From Papaver somniferum (taxonomy: Eukaryota > Streptophyta > Magnoliopsida > Ranunculales > Papaveraceae): 64,000 nt of DNA. Positions 11,907 to 24,195 of the stretch are shown here, in pieces (positions within the stretch are counted from its first letter, which is position 1; each line of letters starts with the position of its first letter). Below the pieces are notes generated by a model. The model had not been told where the DNA came from, searched no databases, and saw only the letters and a list, made by a program, of their open reading frames with translations. The DNA lies in the NCBI RefSeq assembly GCF_003573695.1, contig NC_039367.1, positions 160,162,542 through 160,226,541 on the forward strand. Reading direction: 5' to 3'. Position numbers and translations under genes: made by a program.

Positions 11907-12605
11907 GGCAGTCTCTAAAACAGCCAACTCGCTATACAACAAAGTGTCATCACCCTAAAGTGTTTGCATTATACATCCCAGAAGAAAAAATTGTTTGTAT
12001 AATTTTTATTTATTTATATATTTTATATAAGACGGACTATTACAATACAAAGAAATATACGATAGGATACATAGGTAGATACAAAAAATTTCACTAAATG
12101 CGTGAAAATTATGTGGATATTATCTTATCTTAGTTTCTTTCATTTGTGAGTAAAGGATATAAATGTAATTTCCACCTCGTTATCATAGTACATAAGAAAA
12201 AAGTCCAAAAGAAAGAACTCATGGTAAGGAGGCTACACAGTATCATCTTCTTCTCTTTCATCCTCCGTCACCACTTAGATCTAGAGCTTCTTCCAAAATC
12301 TATTAATGGAGTCCTTATAATCATATAGTGAAAAACCATGGATTTAGATCTATTCAAAGATCGAACCATGTAAAAATCATGTATCTCACATGTCTTATAT
12401 TTTTGTCTTAAATTGTGGTAGCAATATGTTTAGATCGAGGAATTATTTACACAAGATCATATGGGAGTAATTATCGGTTTTCTTGTAGCTACAACATACG
12501 CAAAATATAAAGGTACACTAATTAAGCATAGTTACTTACCGTTTATCTCTTGAGTTAATAGGGTAGCTAGTCCTTACTATACGATACATAAGCAAACCTT
12601 GTTGC
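11907..12605. other. AT-rich stretch without recognised features
   Basis: No coding sequence, RNA gene or repeat that I can support. Short frames here are of random quality. Confidence 0.4.
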
Positions 12606-14468
12606 TCAGCCACATATGTCGTCTGTTTGCATTTGACTTTTTTCCTCATTTTTTTCAACAACTTCGTCACTGACCACAACTAATTTCATTTCAAACCAAA
12701 AATTAAAAGAGAATATACTTTCATATTTCATAATACTTTTAAAAGAATAAATAAAGACATCACTTACCACTACCATCATTGCGTCCGATACACTATGGAT
12801 TTTTTTATCAGACGCTTTCTTCCCCGCAACTTTCTTTGATTGTGCTTCCGCAATTTCAGTTTTGACAAGAGCTTGATTTTCTCTAATAATAATGAAGGGA
12901 TCATAAATTTGATTAAACCAATCCATGTACTCTTCTATAACTTCACTAGGATCTTGACGCAAACTCTTTGACGCCACCCAACTCAACACGTTAACGTTAT
13001 CTATTACATTCCATTGACGAAGCGACGGCTCGGGTCATATTTGGCTTTCCAAGAACCGGTGATACTCTTTGTGCCTTTACTTCCCTTCGGTAACGATTTG
13101 AACTTTTGGTCATCGTCCCACGGTACTGTTTCGATAAATCCAAATTGGCTGAGCACTCGACAACAATTGAAACTTACACACCACTGGATAGAACAGCACT
13201 CCGTAGTACATCCCCAAAGGCATATCTTCGTCTTGAACAACTTCATCATCTTCTTCTTCCGTATTATATGGTTCAAATTCAACATTGCGCACGTCCAAAT
13301 AGTCCAACTTTTCTCTTAAAGAGGTTATCTTTCCGGGTATATCATCTTCTTATGGTCTATATTTGGCTGAAGTTAGAAATAAATCATCCACGACTTCACT
13401 CGGTGTGCTTAATTCTAACTTAGGGAAGTGATCATATACCCACACATATGTTAAGCGCATAGAAAAATTAGAAACTATAGCATAAACATTGGAAATACAG
13501 AAAAAAGTTCGGCACGAAATTATAGCACACACTATAGCATTATGGGCCGAACCTAACAAGAATGAAGTAATTGTTCTGAAAATGTCGGTTCGGCTCAAAA
13601 CTGAATTACCAAGATGGGACGAACCTGATATTTTCAAAACAACTACTCATTCTTGTCAGGTTCGGCTCAAAATAAATTATAATTATTATGCGAATTTCTC
13701 ACCGTGGTCGACTAAGGCTAAGTACGTGATAAAAAAATCAAATGAAATTAAAGAGACTGAAGTGTCATCAAATGTTCCTAGAGGCTGTAGCAATTGAATC
13801 GAGAAGGAATGAAATACAAGTGGTTCCCCAAGGTACTCATGAACCATCAGAATATCTTTTAAGAATTCGAGATATTGAGCACTAACTTTGTTACCAGTAT
13901 GGTCGGGACAAATAATTCGTCCGAGAGTGTACAACAAATACGCAGCAGCGTTCAGGTTTATTTTGGTCGCGTCTATCACCAACCCAACCATAACTTTCTT
14001 CACATTGTTATCGAACTTAGCTTTCAAATGTGTCATCCTTAACGACTTCAACATCTTTGGGTTTTTTTGAGCCACGATGCACGCTTTCCACCTCTTTAGC
14101 AGCGTAACAAAACTCCAACTCGGTAGTATCGTGATCCCAACCAAAAACTTCTTCGGACAACTTTTCCCACGTTCTCTAAGACCTATAAGCCTTTGAGCTT
14201 CATTAGGTATGATCGTCATCTAGCCAGACGGAAAATGAAATGCGTAAGTTTTGGTGCAAAATCTCTCGGTAAAGGCAGAGGCTGTCACTGAATCACAATC
14301 CTTTTGTTCATGCTAAATTTCTTTCCATAAACCAGAATTCTGAACTATAGCTTGAACCTAATCAACCTCTTTGGTCGAATCCCAAGCTGCATCCCTTTGG
14401 TGTCTCAAATTTCCGACCGCACTCCTATGATCTAGAGTCTTATATATTATTTTTTCCCACGACTCCAT
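12606..14468 (-). pseudogene. plant mobile domain (PMD) gene, decayed
   Basis: Read on the minus strand, pieces of one PMD protein occur in order. The N-terminal part (ATG near 14468) has NSGLWKEI, then FTERFCTKTYAFHFPSG and MTIIPNEAQRLIGLRE. The middle (13686-14219) has AAAYLLYTLGRIICPDHTGN and VSAQYLEFLKD. Next come RLTYVWVYDHFPKLE (near 13430), RVLSQFGFIETVPWDDD (near 13120) and VIEEYMDWFNQIYDPFII (near 12900). These match the aminotransferase-like PMD family (MAIL1/MAIN relatives), many members of which travel with transposons. Breaks include stops after KEI, after FPSG and after SAKYRP, and a frameshift near 13150-13200. The stretch 13480-13685 may be an intron; it contains several GGTTCGGCTC-like repeats. 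The first ~150 bp recur at 23574-23729. Confidence 0.72.
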
Positions 14469-14977
14469 GTAACCAATCAAAACCATTCCTTCGTATTTGG
14501 GCGTTCCTTAATTTTCTATTCTTTAATTTTCATCCTCTTAGTGTCAAATTTCTAACAAATGTTTTGTTTGTTTTTATGGTTAGTGACATGAACTCGATTT
14601 TCAAATGGTGGAATATTCATTTTGTTGTAAATTCTTTCAGTGCAAAATGCAATTGAAGTGAAAATGTCAAAAGGGTTCATCGAAATTCCTTCTAGGTTAA
14701 GAGAAAAATTCGAAACTCTATAGCTGACCGAAAATTCGGTTTTTGTTTTTCACTCTACAATTAACATCCATGATTATTACAAAATTTAGTGTCTTAAGAT
14801 GTTGGGTGCAAAAATCAAATACAAGGAACTATCAAATAAACAAAAATTATTGATACTTAGCTCCTTTGTAATGTAAGTAATCGATTTCACGAAACGGACG
14901 AGCTCTCCTGAAAATTTTGCAGGCCTATGAACATCGTTCTTACTCATTGTTACAGAAAAGAGCTATCGTGTTAAGAT

Positions 14978-15845
14978 TGTTGGTACTGCAACAATAAAAT
15001 ACTGAAAGAATGATGTTAAAAATAAATTTTTGAAAAGCTTAAATAAACACTCGAAGGAATCAGCAAACAGAGGACATAGTCACTTGATGATCAAGTTGTC
15101 CTTAACACGATAGTTCACCGGTAGGCTTCAAAAATGAGTGATGCCTATACCCTGTGGTGAAGTCGTATCCAGGATAAAACTGCCCGTTGCAAATACTATA
15201 AGTACTATAATACTTTCCCACTCTTACGAACTTAACAGCAATGGAACAGAATAAAAAGACACAATTTGGAATGAAGGATTCGAGTTCTTTTATAGGAAAA
15301 TGGAGAGGGTGAAATAAATGCACATTAATGTGCGAAATTATGTTGCATGATGCAGAGATAAATCGGTTATAAAACAATCAAAAGCGGTAAGAAATAATGT
15401 CGTCATTTATGCACAAAAAAATGTTATGAAATATTTTTAGTAAGAAAATAAAATCACCCAGGTCACACGCCCCCCACATTTAAGACAAAATTTATTTTGA
15501 TTTTAAAATAAATAAGGAAATAATTCAAAACAATTTTTGTCAAAAAGATAAATCTTGGTTGACCTATGTCCACGGGGTAAGAACGAGCCCGAGCCTTAAG
15601 CCCAAGTCTTAGTGAAAACAAGTATTGTTTTCCCCACCCGTTCCACCCACATTGCTTGTCTAACTATCCATAATTGAATAGGTAAATAGTGGAGCTCCTC
15701 TTTAGTTATACCCTATGTAGAACTAAAGGTCATATTTCATTCACTCATAAGAAAATGAGCAAGTGCCCTTAGAGACTTAAAGGTCCTAAGTTCCATTCCC
15801 ACCAAGACTAAAAAATCGAAGCAATAAAACTCATTTTCTCCAACA
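14978..15845 (-). repeat. LTR (868 bp) of a minus-strand LTR retrotransposon
   Basis: Ends are TGTTGG...CCAACA. On the minus strand the LTR start (15845) is directly preceded by GTGGGGGATT, a good polypurine tract, so this is the 3' LTR. No gene is recognised inside. The same LTR, missing its first ~20 bp, recurs at 24196-25098 as part of the duplicated block. Confidence 0.62.
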
Positions 15846-16305
15846 ATCCCCCACATGAATGAAATATCGATAAAATCAGAAAACGGAAAGCGAGAAATAC
15901 CACTATAGGCAAGAGGTGTCCATGAGGCCTTGAACCTTTTCTTAGTGAGAAATTGTCAGAACTAGTTGATGGACAGTGAACGTGATGTCTTGAACTGCCA
16001 TTGTTTGGTGTAATCCGCGATAATAACCACGCGTGATATCTCTCTAGGTGTTGTCAAGTTCGTGTCGTTGTGTTCTTTTTGGCCCTGGAAAAATCCCGTT
16101 TCTCAGAATGCTCTAGAGAATCAGCTCCATTCTCATAGGAAGCGACCCACTTCTACATTCAGATAGGTGAGTTCCATCAAGAGTGTTTACTGCTATACCC
16201 CACTTCAATCTTAAACTGAAACTATAGAACTCATTAAGACTTAGTTAAAAGTCATCCTTCACATGCAGTCACACTATCACATCTACACCATAAGGAAGGG
16301 ACGGA
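15846..16305 (-). mobile_element. 3' internal remnant of the same LTR element
   Basis: Begins with the polypurine tract next to the LTR and continues without a recognisable coding frame to 16305, where it abuts CslG exon 5 sequence abruptly. The rest of the element is absent. The junction at 16305/16306 is one end of the duplicated block. Confidence 0.55.
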
Positions 16306-17352
16306 GAATGAAATACAGAATCCCATCCTTCACAATTCAATTGATAACCTGTGAAATAGTCTTCCACTAGTGACCCATATCTGAAACCCATCTGCACAAC
16401 AACAACACAAATACTGAATATTAAAACATTGCCTGCAATCATCATACAGTGAATGAAGCTCACTTGATGAGTGCACAGACCCTGCCATACCTTATAACCC
16501 CATTTGGTACCATTTTCATATTCACAGCTAGCTACACTTTGAGCCATTTCCAGAACTGCTTCTGATTGAATGGACTTATCAACAACATGGTTAGGGTTTA
16601 GTTCTGGTTTTTCAGCGGATACATATGACGAAGGCCCACCAAAGAAAGCTCGTCGACGAAAAAAACTCCCTGTACCTAGGGCTGGCAATGGATAGCCGAA
16701 ATCCGAGATCCGTTTCCGAAAATCCGACATCCAATAGGATTTAATCCGACATATCGGATATCGGATATCGGAATCCGATAAGCTATCGGATAATACCTAT
16801 TATCGGAATCGGAATCGGATTGGGGTCCTTCCGTTAGGTTAATATCCGACATCCGATAGCCTAGGGGTGTACTTGTAATTTCCTACCTCCGGGGTATTAT
16901 CTGTCGACTGTCGGGAGAATAACCTAATCAAAGTGTTACTCATTTTTTCTCATTCTCTAACACAGAAAACTCAGAAATATATTCGTGAATCGTGATTTGA
17001 TCGAGAGAGAGGGACTGAGTGATCGATTTGATCGTGATTTGGTCGATAATATTGATGATCAGAGACTCTCACTCAAGAAGTAAGTCATTAGTCATGAATC
17101 TAATCGATTGTTTCGAAGATAGTTTTTTTTTCCCCCAAATCGATTGCGTATTTGCATGTTTGATGTTTGAATATATATGTTTTTAACTGTTAGAATAAAT
17201 CATGTATTCATGTTCTTCTTTTAGCTTTTTCATTACTGAATTCAGATGAAATTAGGGTTTTCGATTTGATTTGAATTTAGGGTTTTGAGTTGTTTGATTG
17301 ATTATCAATTTTATATCAACCAACGATACCTTTAAGCTGCTATATATTGTAT

Positions 17353-17421
17353 GCATCACTATTTGTTTGTCTGCATCACTATTTGTTTGTCTGCATCACT
17401 ATTTGTTTTGCCTGCATCACC
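17353..17421 (+). repeat. 20-bp tandem repeat, cluster 1, in hAT 5' UTR intron
   Basis: About three copies of GCATCACTATTTGTTTGTCT in tandem, the last degenerate. A second cluster lies about 600 bp downstream in the same intron. Confidence 0.9.
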
Positions 17422-18018
17422 ATAGATCATTAGTATGACATCTCCTTGGAATGTTTTACCTCTGTTTCATTTATTAGTTTTTGAACACCCAGTTTAGTAA
17501 ACATGTCGTCATTCATCCATCAGATTTGGGTTGCTAAATTTCGTTCATTATTTTACTACTCAAGTAAATATCGTTCATGATTTTGCATTATGTTTGAAAT
17601 AGTATGAGGCTATGTTAAGGGTATGATCAGCATAACTGAAACTCAGCATCCAGTTGAGGAAGCATGTTGTGCTTCATTATACATGGAACATGACAAATGT
17701 TTTCATGCTTCAACTTAGGATGACTTTGTCGTGAGAACGTATTCAACGTATTAAACTCTAACTTTCTGTTGGAGCAGAAGAAAGGAATCTTGCAAGTTCT
17801 TTGTGGTTTTCTTTGAATGCAATAACGGCTAATTGGGGGACTCTTTCTTTTATATCGAAATTTTGTAAGTTCTTTAGGGTTTGTAATCTCTTACCTTTTT
17901 GTTTTGGGTATGTGTTTTTGAGTTTCCTTTTGAATCTATTTGGGGTCTGTAAGATCCAAGTGTGTAAATAGTTTTATTTTCTAAATGACTTTGATAGTGT
18001 CTGTTGTCAGTTCATTTC

Positions 18019-18076
18019 CATCACTATTTGTTTGTCTGCATCACTATTTGTTTGTCTGCATCACTATTTGTTTTTC
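18019..18076 (+). repeat. 20-bp tandem repeat, cluster 2, in hAT 5' UTR intron
   Basis: Three copies of the same 20-bp unit, ending about 100 bp before the intron acceptor. Both clusters are also present in the right-hand hAT copy. Confidence 0.9.
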
Positions 18077-18176
18077 TTTCTAATTGATTGTTTCTGTTTA
18101 ATCATTTTTTATGTCATATGTACATTAATGAACTCATGAACTGTGTGTTTATTTCTGGGTTTTCGTTGTTCTCAGA

Positions 18177-20584
18177 ATGTCTCAAAGTGAAAAAGCGTCC
18201 AATAGAGTTGGAACTACAAGCTGCAGTCAACCAATTTCCCAACAACCAGAACAAGAAGATCAAAGTGTTGCTTCAACAATTGCTTCAACAGCACCTTCTT
18301 CGAGTAATAAGAGATCATTAGCATAAGTAGCAGATGAAAATCATCCACTTGTTATTGCTTTATTGAAGAAATTGGGCACAACAAGGTCACCTTCATGGGA
18401 TGAATTCACTAGGAAAATCATTGTAGAGCCTGATAAAGATAACCCGGGTAAGGAAGTGGCTGTCCTTATGGGTGAATGTCATCATTGCAAAAAGTTGGTA
18501 CCTGCTTGTAGTGAACAAGGAACTACCCGCTTGGCTCAACATCTAAGAATCTGTCCCCAGAAGCCTCAAAACAAGCCAGGCCAGATGAAGATTACCACTG
18601 CAGTTAAAAAAGCAGATACTAACCAAGTTAAATTACTTAATTACAAGTATGATCCAATAGTTACTAGGAACTGCCTTGCTAAAATGATTTCTAAACATGA
18701 TTACCCACTTAACATGGTTGAGCATTTTTATTTTAGAGATTTTGTTAAGTCTTTGAACCCTGCTGCGAGAATGCCATGTAGGAATACAAGTAAAGCTGAT
18801 GTGTTGAGGTGTTACGCTGAAATGAAAGGTGAATTGCAATTACAGTTAGAGAATTTGACTTCCAAATGTAGTCTCACAACTGATATGTGGACTGCCAAAC
18901 ACACTAAAGATGGTTATTGTTGTGTCACATGCCATTTTATAGATGATGAGTGGAATTTGATTGCCAAAACCTTAGCTTACATTGTAGTGCCATCCCCGCA
19001 TACAGGAGATGTTCTCTCAGATTTTATCAAAACTTGCACATTGGAATGGAACATTGATAGGAAGTTTTTCGCTTTGACTGCTGATAATGCTCCAACTAAT
19101 GGTGTTATGATGAGAAATCTTATTAAATGGCTAGATGGTAAGAATTGTTTGTTGCTTCAAGGAAAATTGTTTCACATGAGGTGTAGTAACCATATACTGC
19201 ATTTGATTGTATTGTATGGCATGAAAGTAGCTGTTGTGTTTATAGAGGGTATTAGAGATGGTGTTAAGTATGTAAAGTCTTCACAAGCTAGGAAAGAGAA
19301 GTTTGAAACAACATTGACACAATGTAGATTGTCTGGAGAAGTTAGTTTAGATGTGGACACAAGGTGGAACTCCACTTTTACGATGCTTAAAAATGCAATT
19401 AAACTGCGAGAAGGTTTTCATAGACTTAGTGAGTTCGATTCTGACTTCGATATTCTGCCATCAAGTGAGCAATGGGACCAAGGAATAGAAATTTGTAATT
19501 GTTTAGAGGCTTTTAATAATATTTCAACTGAGTTTGCAGGGATTAAGTATCCAACTGCGAATCTTTATTACAATGGGGTATACAAAATTAACCAAAGCAT
19601 CACAAGTTGGGAAGATAGTACTTTTGAGTATGTCAGAGAAATGGGGTTGAAAATGAGAGAAAAGTTTAATGCATATTGGAGTGAAAGTAACTTGATTATG
19701 AGCATTGGAGTGGTTTTAGATCCAAGATATAAGGCAAAATGGGTTAGGTTCACATATAAGATAATTTTTGGGGATAATGAACGTGCATCAGTTGAGTATG
19801 AGAAGTTCAGAATAGACTTGACCAAAATTTTCAAGGCATATGAATCTCAAAACAACACTTCAACTCCTGCTTTCTTTAGCAACTCTGTCTCTCGCATGGA
19901 TGTAAGAGGCCCAGGTACAACTAACCCAGATTATGCTACTTTTCTATTGGAAAATGATGAATATGATGTTCAAAAATCTGAGTTAGAGACGTACTTAGAA
20001 GAACCAATTCTTCCAACTGTGTCACCCCAAGATGAATAAAATTTTGATATATTGAGTTGGTGGAAGCTAAGTGCCGCTAAGTACCCAATTCTATCAAAGA
20101 TAGCAAGGGATGTGTTGGCTGTTCCGATGACCAGTGTAGCATCAGAGTCCATGTTCAGCGATGGTGGAAGGGTTCTAACAACACACAGAGCTTCATTAAG
20201 TCCAGAATTAGTCCAAGCACTTCTATGCTTAAGTGATTGGCTGCCAGGCTCCTTTGATGCAGGTAAATATTCTTTTCCTTTGCTTAGTTCTTTTCCTTTG
20301 CTTTTCTGTGATGCATCATGTACCATTAGCTGATCGAACAACAATTGAATCTTTCATTTTCTGCAACAACCAAGGAAAGCATAACCATGAGCATGACCAT
20401 GAGTACCGAGTAGCATGAGTATGGAAAAACATGTATAAACCCCGTTGCTAGTATAACTCCACCTGCAAATGCGCTTTTATCATATTGTTTCATTTTGTTT
20501 CGTTTAAACCCTGTTGCTAGTATAAACCATGTTTGCTTCTCTTTTGTTTCTTTTGTTAATGCAGATATGGAAGTCATCGACTGA
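18177..20584 (+). pseudogene. hAT transposase with BED zinc finger, two nonsense codons
   Basis: Coding sequence 18177-20262 joined to 20565-20584 (GT-AG intron 20263-20564), about 701 codons. A 5' UTR intron at 17080-18175 ends just before the ATG. Domains: a BED zinc finger (C-H-H-C...HLRIC) in roughly residues 80-125; the RNase H-like catalytic core with Asp in TTDMWT and in TADNAPTNG; and a C-terminal hAT dimerisation domain (SWWKLSAAKYPILSKIARDVLAVP, SESMFSDGGRVLT). An in-frame TAA lies at 18324-18326 (codon 50). A second TAA is at 20037-20039, just before the dimerisation domain, where the right-hand copy has TAC. The first stop is shared with the other copy. Without read-through, no full-length transposase is made. 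Confidence 0.93.
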
Positions 20585-22306
20585 AGTTGATGCAATGATG
20601 CAACATATAACCAGGCATCCAAGGAAGATCATCACTAGCAAGTTGTTTGACATTATTGTTAAGTCTATGTACAAGAAGACATGGTTTTTGCTCTTTCGTT
20701 GTTGTGTACTTTTGTTTGCAGACTGTTTGGTTGGGTGTTTGTAGTTTTTTTCTTCATGTGTGATGTGACTGAGACACTGGAGTAGTGCTTCTGTGGGTTT
20801 TTCTGTCTTTCCGTTAAGCTAAACACTTGAAAATTCTTTTAAATTTCAGATTTTGCTTCTGTCCAACAAAACCGGATATTAACGGATAAAAATCCGATAT
20901 CCGATAGGTTAACCTTAACCTTATCGAATTGGATTTTTGATATCCGTCGGATGTTATTGGATATCGGATATCCGATAACCCTTAACCTTAACCTTATCGG
21001 TATGGCCAATATCCGGCGGATATTTATCCATTGCCAGCCCTACCTGTACCTACGTAATTGGTTCCTGCTAAACCATCCATACCGATTGGATTTATTTGAA
21101 ACAAACGTTTGTTTTCACCTCCATAAATGTCGTTCTTATTAATCCCATGAAAGCGTTGAGGGAATTGAACATAACGGTATTTTGACATTTTCGAATCCAA
21201 CATAAAGCATAACATATGAACCGGAGTATTAGGATCATTTGAATACATGTCGCAGTCTAACGTCAGGATTAGTGGTGCATTTGTCATGGCAGCCGAGACT
21301 CGAAGCTGATAGGGAAAATAAAAAATGCATTAATATTACAGGAAACAAACTTATACAAGTTACAAAGTTAGTTTGATACGTGTAAGAGTAGCTTACCAGA
21401 ACATTTAGAGCACCAGCCTTGAAGTGGTGGTGTGAGGCTTTACTTTTCTGTCTCGAAACATAAACTAGGTTTGGCATCTCGACACCTGTGATGTCCTTGT
21501 CTTTACCACTCTCTAATAGAACCTGAGTCAATAACCGTCAGGAAAATTTGTTGAGGGATGTTATACAGACTGCAATCATAATACGTTCAATGACATATTA
21601 TTGATATTGCTGACAGGACTCACTTTACACCAGTACTTATATGTATTGTAGTGTCACACTACTACTCATGTGTACCATGCATAATGTCTCGCAGCCAACA
21701 ACTCATTAGATAGATCAAAAAAGTATGATTAAATCGGTACCTGGACTACAGTAGGATGATCTTGACGTGTAAATCCGTGTGCCCACCGATTGAAAGCTTC
21801 ACGCTGCTTATCAGTTTTGATGTGCTCATCACCAACACACTCTCTGTCAACAACGCTTTCTACTTTCATTTTCATAGTTTCCTACATCATCTGCGACAAA
21901 TAAAAAGGGAAACAGAACAATCAAAAAATCGATAAATTGGGAGTAGTAATTATTCAAGTGATGATAACCTAATAAAATTTGTCAGTCATCAAAAAAAAAA
22001 GATGGTCAATTCATATTTGTTATTAACTTCTGTTCTATGCAAACTTTGTAGTGACAATGAGGAAAGCCTTTTACACCAGAGTCATCAACAGCACAACTTT
22101 ACAAAAAATGCGCTGAGGAATTTGTACCTTCTTGATAGAGAGGTCTAGATTTTCATGAGTGGTTCTCTAGTAAAAGAAAACTACAGACGACATGAAGTAG
22201 GTTGAGACATGTGCAATTGGGATATCTGGGGTATAATCCTTTTGGGACTATTGTATAGAATCGATGGTTTGGATGAGTAAGCTAGGTTTTAAAACTGTCC
22301 ATCCAT

Positions 22307-22390
22307 GTCAGGATGGCCGAGTGGTCTAAGGCGCCAGACTCAAGTTCTGGTCTTCGAAAGAGGGCGTGGGTTCAAATCCCACTTCTGACA
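22307..22390 (+). tRNA. trnL-CAA: tRNA-Leu (anticodon CAA), second copy
   Basis: All 84 positions match the tRNA gene at 7404-7487, with the same class-II fold and CAA anticodon, followed by a T-rich terminator. It lies in the duplicated CslG intron on the strand opposite the pseudogene. The flanking intron copies differ by many substitutions and indels, so identity of the tRNA suggests selection or recent conversion. Confidence 0.95.
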
Positions 22391-23573
22391 TTTTTAGTTT
22401 TTCATATTCTCTCCATCTCAAGCTTTGCATCCTTTCTCTTCCAATCCATTTGCCATCATATATGTCGACATCTTGAAATTGGGCATATATAATTGTTGGT
22501 GGCAAATAATTGATTATGGTAGATGAAAGAAAGAACATTCTTCAATTTACTAAATCACCTTGAATACGTTTAAATTTGATTTGCTTTCGCTCTCATCTTT
22601 TGTGTTTTTCTTTTGTATCTTCGTTATATGTATGCTTCATAGAGAAAGCCCAACTAAGCCTCTAAACAGTTGCAAGATATACATCAGGCAAGGATGAACT
22701 TCTTATAGGCTTTCCTTTTTCTTTTCTACACTTTTATTGACAAACAATGAGACTATAACATATGGGGTTATAAATGCAGCAAGGAACATTCCCAATAGTT
22801 CCAGGTGAATTGCTTGGTTTCAAAATTGGCCAACTACTATTATTAGCCTATTAGGACTTAGCTTACTTGGTAGATGTATCATCTTGAAGGGGCATAACTG
22901 CATCTTTTAACCATTTGAACAAAGGGCCGGTATCAACTATCAAGTCATTGGTTTAACGGGAATTTTCTATGTATATGTTGCTATATCATATGCACACCTA
23001 AAACGAATTAACGACTTCCTTTGGCCTAGCCTCCTATCTTATCAAGATAAAAAGTTTTAATACTTAAACTACAAGAAAGTTAAGTGTGGACGCCAGTACA
23101 TGTTCTTCGCAAGTGAAATTACTTTTTGACGATATGAATGAACTTCCAAGTTTATCAAGAAGGCTTTGAAAATTAGGAATAACATAAATCGTTGTTTTAT
23201 CGAATGAAAGTTGGAAACTTAGAAACCCCGAAAATGACACATTATTTATTTACTAGAAACATCAATAAAAAAAAATGATCCCTTGAAATGTAGAACGCTT
23301 GAAAACGATCATTAAAAACAAATAAATAATTAAAAATAGACACCATCCATGTGCTTTTGGTTTAAATAGTAATATGCACTCAGTCTCAAGCTCATTTGTG
23401 GATTAAAGTATGTGAATAGATTGTGCACTACGATGAGAGAGTTGTCTAATTAGAGCATGTGTCAAATTTTCAACTGAGTTGCCCAGGCTATAAATGCAGT
23501 AGTATTTTATAAGATTGCGATCTGAACCTGTAACAAGATGCGTGAGTATTATATAAGCTGAATCTAGATCAAT

Positions 23574-23729
23574 AAATTTCTTTCCATAAACCAGAATTCT
23601 GAACTATAGCTTGAACCTAATCAACCTCTTTGGTCGATAATCCCATGCTGCATCCCTTTGGTGTCTCAAATTTCCGACCGCACTCCTATGATCTAGAGTC
23701 TTATATATTCTTTTTACCCACAACTCCAT
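23574..23729 (-). pseudogene. N-terminal fragment of the PMD gene
   Basis: Matches the first part of the PMD pseudogene (14314-14468), from its ATG near 23729 through RSAVGNLRHQRDAAWD. A 2-bp insertion relative to the other copy (near 23637) shifts the frame. It stops at the deletion junction near 23573, leaving no domain core. Confidence 0.7.
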
Positions 23730-24195
23730 GTAACCGATCAAAACCATTCCTTCGTATTTAGGGGTTCCTTAATTTTCTATTCTTTAATTTTCATCCTCTT
23801 AGTGTCAAATTTCTAACAAATGTTTTGTTTGTTTTTATGGTTAGTGACATGAACTCGATTGCCAAATGGTGGAATATTCATTTTGGTGTAAATGCTTTCA
23901 GTGCAAAATGTAATCGAAGTGAAAATGTCAAAAGGGTTCATCGAAATTCCTTCTAGGTTAAGAAAAAAATTCGAAACTCTATAGCTGACCAAAGATTCGT
24001 ATTTTGTTTTTCACTCTACAATTAACATCCATGATTATTACAAAATTTAGTGTCTTAAGATGTTGGGTGCAAAAATCAAATACAAGGAACTATCAAATAA
24101 ACAAAAATTATTGATACTTAACTACTTTGTAATGTAAGTGATGGATTTCACAAAACGGACGAGCTCTCAAGAAAATTTTGCAGACCTATCGTGTT

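Larger units (their letters stand above)
16677..21042 (+). mobile_element. hAT transposon, 4366 bp, in CslG pseudogene exon 4
   Basis: Both ends start TAGGGCTGGCAATGGATA reading inwards (18-bp TIR). A perfect 8-bp target duplication CCTGTACC flanks it (16669-16676 and 21043-21050). Both subterminal regions (about 16690-16870 and 20870-21040) are packed with TATCGGAT/ATCCGATA motifs in both orientations, as is usual for hAT transposase-binding regions. Inside is a plus-strand transposase gene with a 5' UTR intron. A nearly identical copy in opposite orientation begins at 59701. Confidence 0.96.
16306..21890 (-). pseudogene. CslG: CslG pseudogene, split by a hAT transposon
   Basis: Minus-strand exons matching the intact gene: exon 2 at 21741-21890, exon 3 at 21397-21522, exon 4 in two parts (21051-21305 and 16491-16676) and the beginning of exon 5 at 16306-16391. 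Splice sites are kept. Exon 1, the rest of exon 5 and exon 6 are absent, so the N-terminal membrane segments, DDGGSE, QxxRW and the C-terminal membrane domain are lost. In exon 2 the third codon is TAG where the intact gene has TAC (Tyr). Exon 4 retains LTLDCDMYSNDP but is interrupted after Gly-Thr-Gly by a 4366-bp hAT element. Clearly non-functional. Confidence 0.93.

Noticed and set aside
13014..13423. Plus-strand ORFs of about 100 codons opposite the PMD pseudogene
   Set aside because: Composition is that of the antisense of PMD coding sequence; no recognisable domain.
18633..18839. Minus-strand ORFs within the hAT transposase (also 19172-19375, 19568-19834 and equivalents near 61360-62102)
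   Set aside because: Shadows of the transposase reading frame with no independent support.
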